Source: Membranipora membranacea (lineage: Eukaryota; Bryozoa; Gymnolaemata; Cheilostomatida; Membraniporidae). From it: a stretch of DNA of 60,000 nt. Both the position numbers and the translations under genes were made by a program. Below are positions 37,106 to 48,800 of the stretch, one piece after another; the stretch's first letter is position 1, and every line of letters starts with the position of its first letter. A model generated the notes under the pieces. The model did not search any database. It was not told the origin of the DNA and saw only the letters and a program-made list of their open reading frames with translations. Where the stretch lies: the NCBI GenBank assembly GCA_914767715.1, contig OU612074.1, positions 2,249,501 to 2,309,500 of the forward strand, written 5' to 3'.

Positions 37106-37115
37106 AGGTCTCAGT

Positions 37116-37222
37116 TAGATCAAGTTTTATCCAATTCGCTTGCAGTCCGTTCATTCCCATTCTACTGGTGAGCCGCTGCGGCTCAAAACCTAAATGCAGG
37201 CAAATTGGATCATGCTTGATCT
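37116..37222. mobile_element. 107-bp hairpin MITE with 10-bp target duplication
   Basis: The arms AGATCAAGTTTTATCCAATT and the inverted AGATCAAGCATGATCCAATT surround a GC-rich centre (GAGCCGCTGCGGCTC). AGGTCTCAGT lies exactly on both sides (37106-37115 and 37223-37232). The duplication length suggests a Mutator-like mobiliser. A decayed relative may lie near 18378 in SSU72 intron 4. Confidence 0.7.
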
Positions 37223-37434
37223 AGGTCTCAGTCACATCCAACAAGGAGGCAACGACAATTTTAACATTTTCATAAGATTGGACTATGAAAATTCAAGCGT
37301 TGTTTTTATAACCGAATTGATCCAATATAGATTGTAATACTCTTTTGAGTTTCTTCAACACACTTGCAACCATTATATGAGAGCTTTATCTCTGGGGCAC
37401 ACCGGGTTCAAAGCTATTTTATCTGTATATGTTT

Positions 37435-37829
37435 AAGAGCAGTAAGGGGGGACAACCTTAGTGGTTGAGAAAAATAAGAAAAAACTTTTGTTTTAGTAAA
37501 ATTAAAGGTTTCAACTGTGTCCATAGGCTATCCAAAAGGTTGCTATAACGTTCTTAATTAGATTGAGACCTTCATTCACTATGGTCCCATGCCTCGAATT
37601 TGTGGTTCACTCCAATTTCGAATTATAAATGGTAACCATTCAGCCAGCCAATTAGGAAGTGTTTGATTCAACAAGGTATGTGTATTCGCGTCAAAAAATT
37701 CATTCGTCACAATCGGAAAGTGACTTTAATGTCATTTCCATGGGTCGGTAACTCCCGAAATCCTTACGAAGTCGCAACATGGGACAATAGTGAATATGAT
37801 ACCAAATATGGGGAGGCGCAACTATAGCT
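37435..37829. mobile_element. Interrupted copy of the 351-bp TTAA-type MITE
   Basis: From GGACAACCTTAGTGGTTGAG to the tip GGCGCAACTATAGCT, followed by TTAA, this matches the right half of the element at 48831-49181. About 220 bp of unrelated sequence (roughly 37582-37785) interrupts it. Confidence 0.55.
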
Positions 37830-37839
37830 TTAAGCTGCT

Positions 37840-37886
37840 GGTAGCTTAGGCCAAGGAGTAATTACTCCTTGCTTAGGCCTACTACC
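37840..37886. repeat. 47-bp palindrome
   Basis: GGTAGCTTAGGCCAAGGAGT meets its inverted copy across AATT, with few mismatches. It directly follows the MITE end. Confidence 0.7.
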
Positions 37887-40800
37887 CTACTACCAAATTA
37901 TCGCAGTGTGAAGGTATGTTGATGGATCGATGCTCCAAAAACAGAACATAAACACAACTCTATGCAGGACCTCAGAAAGAAACCATATGGAGGCAAACAA
38001 GGAGTATGATGGAGCCTTGTGTAAAAAGAAACAGTGCGTTTATAAATACCTCTTGATGAACTTACAACTGCAAAAAATAAATGAAAATGTTTATTCCACG
38101 CACTGTTTAACTGGTACAAATAACTTGATCTTTTTATGAAGCCTGTACAGAGAAAAATCACAACGTAACTTTTATAATGTAGAAAGTTGCAGCTACACAA
38201 TAAATAGATAAAAGACTAAAAGAGTTCTATGAAAATATAAAACTTTTCTTGTCTTTGTAACTGTAACATGGTATTAGAAATGTAAGAAACTTGTTCCTGG
38301 CATCAGCTAAAGATTTACAGCAGTAAGAGAGGTTTGCGATTAGGGAGAGATTCAGCCTCTGGTCCCACTGGGAGGACGCTTACAGATAGGTCCAAATGTT
38401 CAACCTCTTATCTATCCATCGAAAGTAACTGATAACCATATCTTTGTGACTGACTCAAGGAAGATGAGAAACCATCTGGCTTTTAAAGTGTCAACCATTA
38501 ATCCAAGCTACTTGCTGCCGTGTGAATCGCATGGGCATCTGCTAGGTTTGTTCACTTGTTAGTTCTTTGGATTGTTACTCCCTGTCCACCATTTTTTTCA
38601 TCTTGATTTATTCTTAATTATCTCCCCTGACCAAAACTGCAAGCTCACTCATGATAATAGGCCTGCTGCGGTGTAAAGATAGCCTGAGCTTTATCGTATT
38701 ATAGCTGGTGTTTGATGGATTGTGTAATTTTTAGGATAGTTATTTCAGTTAACCTTTCATAACACTACATTCTTTTGTGTTTGAGAGTTTGTAATTTTAT
38801 CGACCGTCTCAGTTGTCTATCCCAGTCATTAAAATACAACAGAGCAGCACCAAATGTGTCTCTCATCTCAGCAATAGAAGTTCTCTGCGCCACACCAATT
38901 TTCTGCTCCACACCAATTTTCAAAAACAACAGTTTTTTATAGTGGACTAAACCTGTCTGTCGATTTTCATAGCGAGTTTGAAGTTGTCTGTCATTGTATT
39001 TAAAGAAGACAAGTGTTAGATTGACTGCAGCTAAATACACACGCGTTCAAAATCTGACCATCAATCGAAAACGGAAACTGACTGATCTGTTCAGCATTTC
39101 ATTTCTGTGTTCAAATTTATGAACTTATTTTAGGATTTGGCAGAAATGGTCTAATAGATAAAGGCAATGTTCACATGCTGGCGCCGGCAGACAATACCGA
39201 TTCTTTACCAATGAGCCAGGTGGACAGGTAGCCAGTTCCTTTTAGAGCAGAACATAAACCTACCAGAGGCCAACTGTAAACTAACGATTCTCTAACTCTC
39301 TTCAAATTCTAGGAGTAGCTGGATTTCAAGAGGATATGGGGATAGGGCCCTGATAGGCACCTGTACTCTAGGGGAAAACTCACTACACATTCAAAGACTT
39401 AGACAATCATTTCACTAGGGAGTTTGGAACTCTCTTAGTTCATACACTGGAATAACTTATACCATGGCTGTCATTTCAAAGTGAGAAGCTTCTAACAAAA
39501 TCATAGCATGCATCGAGAGATAAGAAGATGCAAAGGCTATCAACCTCAAGTACTATAATTGTGACCGCCCCCTCCCCATATTCTGGTTACTGAGGCTAAG
39601 TTTTATCATGTTCCAAACTCATTATTCATCCATTGTATTGTGGCAGATCACTATCTCCAGTATCGCTCATATCACACAGCATCAGAGAACATTCATAGCA
39701 GAGAAGTAAAGTGCTGAGGTTGATCGTCTGATCTGCGTACACACATTGTGCTCACCTATGGTGTTGTAGGAGGATCGTATATAATCAGTTAGTCTGCCAG
39801 TTTCACTCCTATGACTCTAAAACCAAAGATTATAAATACGTCATTGCTAAAACTAACATGAAGCCTAACATTGAACAATCAATTCTGCACCAAATGAATC
39901 TTTGTTTACAATAAAGAAGAATTCCGCATCACACAAAATAGACTCTCTCATAGATAATAGAATATCATCTATTAATGACTGAATTACGTTTAATTTTCCT
40001 CAGAAAACATTTATTATTATTATTGTAAATCATGATCGGATCATCGTTTTATACAATCTTTCACTTCACATGTTGTTTGTAGCTTATTTGTAACAATCAC
40101 GATATTGATACAGCACCCGCTGATGTCTTCAACATAGTATCAGAGAGAGAGTACCCTGTGCTCACTTACCCTATCTGGACCTGGAAATTGGTGATCTTCA
40201 TTTGAGGAACCTCTACCTACAAAAAGGCAACAAAAGATCTAAGGTATGACATAAGCGGTATATTTTGAGCCATATTGAGATAGATTTCAGGTTACAACGT
40301 AATAAAGTGATTGTTTTTTTTTTTGCTTATTTTTGTTTTGGATTAGACTTTTTTTTTCACTTATCCTTGTTACTTTCAGGACAACTATATTTTGGTTTTT
40401 TTTCCTCGGTCCGATGATTATTTTAGCACTCAGTTGTTTTAAAAACATGGGGAATAATCCCTCAAGATCATGGGCGTATATTATTACCACTCACGACAAG
40501 TCGTGGGTTCAATAAGAATTAAAAAAAAATTAATTAAATTTTTTTTTTTTTGTTTTTTTTAATTTTTCTTTTTGAATTTTCATCCTTAAAACACCTTCTA
40601 AGGGTAGTTTTTTATGCTCTTCTCATATAGAACACCCATTTCTGGGTATAAATTGGATTTAATGGGTGAAAACCATAAAAATGTCAAATATTGTGAATAA
40701 GTTCGCGAAATTTTCGCGCGCGAGTTGTGTCTGGGGTGAAAAGTGGTGGGTCAGATTTTTTCGGAATATACGCCTATGCTCAAGATTATATTGGCATACA

Positions 40801-41770
40801 TTTTGTAGCAAAACAGAGGGAAAAATAACTTTTATTCATCAGCAATGGTTATCAAATAAAGAATAGAAGAGAGTAGTTCCCTGTTTCAAAGCAACCTATC
40901 ACATAAAATGACTGATGAATTAGATTTCCCACCATGCAGTAACAGGGGAAACTGAAAATTATGCCGGAGTTGTTCGAGCTTTAATGAAGACAACTCTGAC
41001 TTTGGAAAATACAATGGGATACTTGACACTCTGTTTGGGATTGATTTCAGTCTAATTGATAATTTTAGAAAAGTTTGATTTTTATCTTACCTTTGTATTC
41101 TTGTCAGCCATAGTAAGTGTCCCAAAAGTACTGATGAAGAAAGAAACATATGCAGATCTCTTACGTGTAATCTCAATATGGCTGACAAAACTTTTTTTAT
41201 CCTTATTGTTATTATTGAATATTAGCAAACTTCTATTAGCCATGATATATAACTTTGGAGTTGTTCAACCTTACATAAAGTAAAGGCAACTCCCATTTTA
41301 CATGGAGTTGGAGTACAGAGGTATAAATAACATGACTCAGCCAAACCAGTCAGTCACATAGCGATTTCGTATTGAAGAATCACATTGTACCTTTGTACCA
41401 ACTACACATATATACATTTAATCTACCTTATTATGGATCCTAAGAAAACATACAATGTAATACGCTTCAACAAGAAGAAAAGTAAAAAAGAAAAAGGCTG
41501 ATAGGGAAAGGGGCTCTACTTATGACAGTTTACTGTACAACCTATATACTCATGAGGACAGCTAGATTACTCATATGAGGATTATATTACTTGTAGAGTC
41601 ACCCAAAAGGCTGGCTGCTAGAAGAGAGGACACTCCACAGACAGCTTTGTACTGAGAGGATATTGCTAACTTCTTTTCATCTAATGGTATGCCTTATTTT
41701 CCTTGTAGGGCAAAGAGTAGGTGGCGTTCCAATGCTCACCTTTCATATGTAAACAAAATTATGGTAAAAA
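37887..41770. other. Intergenic, no gene recognised
   Basis: AT-rich, with T runs at about 40314-40325 and 40540-40570. Open frames up to 100 codons show no family motif. It precedes the 3' end of the receptor gene. Confidence 0.4.
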
Positions 41771-41782
41771 ATCTAGAGAAAT

Positions 41783-41842
41783 AGGCCTGAGTTTGAACAT
41801 TTCTCCAGCTCTCTAACCAACTGAGCCAGCTCCTACTCCTTA
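41783..41842 (-). mobile_element. tRNA-derived SINE head, minus strand
   Basis: On the minus strand it reads AGGAGTAGGAGCTGGCTCAG, then TTGGTTAGAGAGC (A box) and a weak B box (GTTCAAACTC). The head is nearly the same as that of the plus-strand copy at 16218, so both belong to one family. Confidence 0.55.
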
Positions 41843-42480
41843 TGGTTGTTTTGTTATTAGTAGCAGTTGGTTTGCCTCTGAGTGAGTGAAAGTTTCTTGC
41901 TGTATGAGCACTCAATAAATATAAGTTTTTATTTTATTATGGGATCGCCTCAGTTGGTTGGCTGCTTAATTTATTTTGGCAATTGTGGTGGTGGTGGAGT
42001 GGTATTGCATAATACAGTTATAAAAGCGCCTTTTTACTCAGTATTTTCTAGTGGCGTCTCTGCCAACGCTGAATAACTAAAACTTTCATGGTATCTCGGT
42101 ATTACCATCATTTAGGCTTGAAGTGAAGAATAAAATTGTTTACGTGGAAAATGTCTTCAAGAAACTTTTAATGGGCAAAATTAAATTAATTTTAAAGTGG
42201 TGTTGTAGCTTGTAACTTAGTGCTTGGGCTTTGTGTTTCTAGTGGGAGTACATAGCAATGCGACAGGTTGATCGTCACTATTTACATTTGGCAGAACGTA
42301 GTTTGGCATGTATTCCCCATTTTTGTAATACAAGCTCATAATTTCCTTAGTAACTAACCGTAATATATCGTTATTCTGAAATTTACTGCAGCAACTGGTG
42401 ACTGTGCACACAAGACCTCCTACACCTCAAAAGTTTCAAAAAATAGAAAGTTCCTTTGACTTTTGGAAGCTAGTGCAACA

Positions 42481-42486
42481 TTTATT
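42481..42486 (-). terminator. Candidate poly(A) signal of the EGF-cadherin gene
   Basis: TTTATT on the plus strand is AATAAA on the minus strand, about 350 bp past the stop codon at 42836. Other sites are possible. Confidence 0.35.
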
Positions 42487-42835
42487 CTCACATTAATTGA
42501 ACAAACATAAAAGCATTCAAATTAGCATTCAAGTCATATTTTATCCAAGAACAATTTGATAAATGGAAGGTTATTCAAAACTTTATGAGGATCAACATAA
42601 TGTTAGTGGAACAAAAAAAGAAAGAAGATTAATCATATCTGTCTCCAAGTATTGAGCAGAACTTGACAGGTACACAAATTAAGAACATTCGTAGTCATAT
42701 ATTACTATGGAACATCATAGACATTTACTTTGCAAACTGAGCAAACAACACTGTTAAGAAGGTGTCTAGTTTGCTGTGCAGTGAAAGTTTCGAATATCAA
42801 ATCATTTGATTTTCTGCACAGAATTCTTCAGTTCC

Positions 42836-45800
42836 TTACATATGTACAGCATGAGGTGGAGAGCGTGCCGTGGTATTTTTCTTCTTTGTACCTCTCTTGT
42901 TGAATCTAGTATAGTTTGGTATCGGTCGGTTGGGAACTATTCTCCTTTGGTTGCTCCTTGTCTTTGCAGCCATAAACAGCGCCATAACAAGACCCCCGAC
43001 CAGAGAGCTAACAACTGCTGTCACTGAAATATTATAATATTTCATGTGATGTCTCGGTTTAAAAGTAATTTAGCTGCACGGACAACAGTGGTCATGTCGG
43101 ATCAGATGGGATCAGGTCATAAGATAAATTTTGTGGTTGGGGACAAATTAGAACAACGCTTTAGCGTCTCTTGGACATATAAATCTTATAATATAGATAT
43201 TATTGTCTCTTCTCAGGCATGGCGAACAAACACATGCGGGAGAAAAGACCCTACCAACTGAACTGTGAGGTTAGATTAAATAATTCTGAAAACTAATCAT
43301 AGCAATTAGCACAAACTTCTCATCACTTGGTAGTCAGGAGAGAGCACTTTCTCAAAATTAAAGCCCCGGCTCTCACTGCTAGTAGAAAAAGCCCAGGCTC
43401 TCACTGCTAGTAGAGAAGGCCCAAACTGTCACTGCTAGTAGAGAAGACCCAAACTGTCACAGCTAGTAGAGAAGGCCCAGGCACTCACTGCTAGTAGAGA
43501 AGGCCCAGGCTCTCACTGCTAGTATAGAAGGCCCAAACTATCACTGCTAGTGGAGAAGGCCCAGGCTCTCACTGCTAGTATAGAAGGCCCAGGCTCTCAC
43601 TGCTAGTAGGGAACGCCCAGACTCTCACTGCTAGTAGAGAAGTCACAGGAACAATTGGGACCAGTCCAAAGTTAGTGCTACTCAGGGTTCTCCTCTTCTC
43701 AGCTGCTCTGCCAAATGCTGTGCGGGACTTTTATCAACCGATCACAGGGACCTAAAGAGGCGTCCACACACAATTTCCCTTAAATGTTTTACAACATAAA
43801 TATAGAGAGCCTGGGAAAATTCTGCGATTCTGAAATTTTCAACCCGTTATAATGTAAAGAAATTGAATTCTGTTTGGTTCAACCGATCCGTCTATGCTAT
43901 GGCATGCCACATAACTCACCTATGATGTCGGCGGACAGTATATTCCCAGCACCTTTCTTCGCTGCGATCTCATCATCATCAACTCCATCATGAGAACTTA
44001 ACTCTTCTATAGGTTTGCCAACCAAGCGTACATCATTAACCGGCCAATGCTTGATAACTAAAACCATATATAGACTTATGAGTGAAGATAAAATGTTCTT
44101 TCATAAAATAACAAGACAAATTCTGTCTCCATTGCATTGGTTGCAGCTGCTAATGCTTTTTTTTTAAAACCTGCCCACCCATAAAAATCAGTTTCTTCCC
44201 TCCTTACCTGGTATATAAAATTTGTATTTATGAATTTATATCTAGAAATGACGAAAAAAATTACTATTATGCCTTAAAGGTGGCAGGCTGTCACTGCCTG
44301 TAAAATCACTTTAATATAATATTACCACTGACTGATTTACTGTTCAACTTGCAGTTAGAAAACATTTAACTGATATTTTAATTTACCAAGACCCATTCAT
44401 TTTGTGTGCATCTGGAAAATGACCCTCACTTTCACAATTGAAAATGGTTTTACAAACCTTTTCGAAAAGTATATAAATATTCAACTACAGCAGCAATTTA
44501 AAAGAAAGGGGTGCACTTTGAATTTTGTATCCGGATCTTGGAATTGTCACCCCATGGGCAAATCTTTTTCCACAAACTGATGGTCGACAGCAGAGTATGA
44601 AATCAATAAAACTGCAGTTGAAATAGGACTTTTTCCTTGTGTAACTAGGTAAAAATAATGACTTAGCCATGTATCTCAATTCTTGGTTTTAACGATTAGT
44701 TTCTGCAAATAATTGAGTGATAATGCTGAGATTGAATCCTCATCTTGTTATCTTCGAGCTATAAGAGTTAAATGAGCACACATTTACCTGAGTTGCAGCG
44801 GTAATTAAAGTCATTCTGAAATTCTATATTTGTCACTGATCGGAGAGAAGAGAAAAAGAAACACGCATATGTACCTGGGCTTTGCTGCACAAATCTCTTG
44901 AGTATGGAGGCTGGAATGAAATTTTTCTCACTGTTGTTCGCCACCATCAGGTTCGAAGTTTGATCAGCGTAAATACCATAGACTAAAATCTCTGAGCTGC
45001 ATGTATGAAAAACAAAAACTTATATGAGGAATCAGCAGGACTGCACACCTGGCCATGTATACAATATGTATTTAGGAATGCTGTAGTTCTGAATGCAAAC
45101 ACCTTGCTTTATACTAATTTTGATGACAAGCGCACATTTCCTTCACATGGTTACCTAGCAGTGATATCCGTGTCAAGTACTCAGGTCTGTCCATCTCTTT
45201 GATCGGTGTGGTTTGTTTTTGCCATAAAATATAAATATATCTATATGTTTATGGTTTTTTCATATACATCCAATGTATCCAAATTGGTATTATCAATATG
45301 GGGAAAATGTTGTAGGGATGGAATACACAGAGCACATTCAAACTTGATAAATTTATCAGGTTTGATTTGATCTCAGTGTTACCTTGAGCGTCTTTTGTTC
45401 CGAGAAAGATCAGTACCATGAATGTTACAATTTCCACAGATCCTTATAATTACAGAGGGGGAGTGTTTTTGGATGTCTCGTTCCAGGTTTGTGAGAAATA
45501 ATCGTGTATCCTGTAAAGTTACATCTATGCTCACCGCATACCGCCTCGGATCAAAAACGTCTACCTACAATTTACAGGATAATCAGAAGTGAAATCGCTC
45601 TGCAGCTCAATTTACTTTCTCTGCTTTAACCGCTAGTTTCTTACTTGGCAACCAAGGATATAATATTATCATACAGCAGATGGTCTCAAATTACTGAAGG
45701 CAAAGTTATTCAGCCAGTTCATAAGTGAATATACCCGTGTTTATCTTTATTCAATCTCTCTATCGATTATAATGATTGCTTACAAAAACTTACCCGGACC

Positions 45801-48800
45801 ACCACTATGTCTTCACTTGATCTTTGCGGTGTTCCCAGGTCTTTGACAACTACTTCCAAGAAGTAAACGTGACCAGCTGGTAAAGCTGAACCAGCGTTCT
45901 TTGCTATTACACCAGTTGACGAGTTTATATTGAATCCTTCGTTCTCATTAACCAAACTGTAAACCAACTGTCCATTCACTCCTGTATCCAAATCGCTAGC
46001 TAAAACTGTCGTTATCCCCTGGCCTGGCAAATATTACAATTCATAAACATTTTTATTCATTTATTTTTGGTATGCACAGTAAGCCAGATTGTCGAATAAA
46101 AACATTCTTTGAAACTAAATATCAACAAACTAATCAAAGATTTGAAAATTTACTTCAAAGTAAAATACTTAAATTGACTGAATAACTGATAAAAAAGGAG
46201 AGGAGTTGTGTGCTGTATGGATACTCAGCCTATAATTGTGTGCTGTATGGATACTCAGCCTCTAATTGTGTGCTGCATGGATACTCAACCTATAATTGTG
46301 TGCTGTATGGATACTCAGCCTATAACTGTGTGCTGTATGGATACTCAGCCTATAATTTTGTGCTGTACGGATAGTAGCCTATAATTGTGTGCTGTTTGGA
46401 TACTCAGTCTATAATTGTGTGCTGCATGGATACTTAGCATATAATTGTGTGCTATATAGATACTCAGCCTATAATTGTGTGCTGTATGGATACTCAGCAT
46501 ATCATTGTGTGCTGTATGGATACTCAGCCTATAATTGTGTGCTGTATGGATACTCAGCCTATAATTGTGTGCTGTATAGATAGTCAGCCTATAATTGTGT
46601 GCTGTATGGATACTCAGCCTATACATTTGTGCTGTATGGATACTTAGGTGATGCGTGGCAGCACAATGGATTATTCATCTATTTTTATCATTTTAAAAGG
46701 CCAAACCATCCTGTTTCAGAAATAACTATTATTGGAATCCTGTGATTTGTCAACAGAAACAAGAGCAGTTGCAGTGTGAAAAATGATTCCAGTGTATCAA
46801 ATTTACAGCATATAATTCATAATTACCAAGCATTACGTGGAAAATCTGTTAGTATTACCTGTGTTATCTGAGAAGGAAACTTCTGTGCTGTAGCTGTAAG
46901 GATTCACAACTGGCTTGTTGTCGTTTACATCATTTACTTTAATGGTCACCAGCACAGTGTCTGAAAGCGCTGGAAATCCTCCGTCTGTTACATCGACCAC
47001 AAACATGAGTTCCGTTTCAGTTTCTCTGTCAATCAACGCTGTAAATCAAATGAGATTACAATGTAGCAAGGCAGTGATCGCTTCTGAATGTCTCCCACTA
47101 GGTATGGCATCTATGAATAAGTGAAAAGCCTTTAAGTGCTCAGTAATCTAGATGTATCTTAGAGCTTTGTCATTGACTGCCTTTGGAATATAAGCATTTT
47201 GTTCTCCTATAAGAAGGCACAATACTGAACACAAACCTTTTACGGTGAGAACGCCTGTATTTGGGTCGATTTCTATAAGCTTTGATGCTCTAGGTTGGTC
47301 TGAACTCAACTTGTATGATAATGCAGCATTAGCCCCTATATCCATATCGATAGCAACTGTCTGAGAAATTTTTGAGCCGATTGGAGAATTTTCATCCGTT
47401 GTGAGATGATATTCGCTCATTTCAAACATCGGCTGATTATCGTTTACGTCCAATATAGTAATGGTTACATTAACTGTACTAGACATTGGGACCTGTCCTC
47501 CATCTAACGCTTCCACACTAAACTTGTAGTCAGAATTGATCTCCCGGTCGAGGGGGGAAACCTGAACTAGACCACCGTTTGGGTTCATTAGGAAGTGACT
47601 AGCTCCGTCGGATAAAGGCCTGATGATAAAGTCGATACGGCTGTTTTTCCCACTGTCAGCATCAGACGCTTTTATATGGCCAACTGTTGACTGAGGCGCA
47701 CTATTTTCAGCTATCTGTAAAATAGAAAAGAGTAATATAAAGAAAATACCGTATATGGAATATATATCACATTGTTTATATCATCAATGCGCTAGACAAC
47801 CTCACAACATACCTGCTACAGTGGCACTTTTTCAAGTCTTCACTTTTTTTCACTTGGCACAGTCTATATTCCAGGTAACTGTAAGTTTTACTGTTTCTTA
47901 TCAATATGGATATGTAAGTAAGAATTAAGTACTCTATAAAATTTGCGAAAAAGGCCCTTAGTTTCTAGTCTTTGTAAAAGATACAAGAAGATCTGCCTCT
48001 GTATGGATTTTGTTACACTCCAATTTAAAAAACAAATGGAATAAGTGATAAGGATAATGTGACTAAGGATATAAAGGATGAAGTCACTTATGGTGTCAAT
48101 CACTAGTAGCAATCATTAGGTCATTCAAAGACTACCGAAAAACCAAAGCAATAGTAGTCTGTCAACTAGTTTTGTGTATTTATGCATTACTTTATACTCA
48201 AACTAATCATATATATTCATATATATATATAGGAAAAAAAATTCAGTGTTAGAGTTTTCTGTCCCTGTTTACTATGAGATATTACTGAAGTATGTACAGT
48301 GCAAACCTGATAAGCTATCTCTTCTATCTACTTTAGAGAACTGTAACGGCTGAATTCTGAACAAAGGTTAATGAAGATATCAACTTTTTTTAGTTTCAGC
48401 GTAAAAGATCAGCTATTAAAAATATATGGGAGTGGTAGCCTACTGGACTGGTAAAGTACATGCTACACTAATACCTCATAGACACAACCTCAGTTACAGA
48501 TGAAATTCATAGGGCATTTCTTCATGCAATGTTGTACAGGTTAGTTACCTCGAAATGATATGATGTCTTCTCAAATATCGGTACATTGTCATTTACGTCA
48601 ATGATATCTATGTTGATAGTTGTTGTATAAGGCCTTGATGGTATTATAACATCAGTCATGACGACAGTTAGCTCATATGAATTCTTTGTTTCATAATCTA
48701 TCGCACCAGAAAGAGTAAGAGATCCTATCGAAAGTACAAAACCGGTAGAGCTACAATAAACTTGCATTATGAATCATAAAACGCTAACTGCATACACGAT

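Noticed and set aside
40420-40515. tRNA-like or SINE-like stretch near GTCGTGGGTTCAATAAG
   Set aside because: A B-box-like piece is present, but no A box at proper spacing and no repeat partner was found.
43361-43645. CRISPR-like regular repeat
   Set aside because: Units are directly adjacent without unique spacers, and the context is an animal intron, so it is a minisatellite.
46345-46647. Open frames on both strands across the 30-bp array
   Set aside because: The unit length is divisible by three and lacks stops, so frames arise by chance. Cadherin exons lie on either side in another register.
48725-48750. Acceptor at 48751 for the first cadherin exon
   Set aside because: Using it breaks the phase with the upstream exon ending at 49435. 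The AG at 48725 joins in frame and gives a normal STG-x-L cadherin motif.
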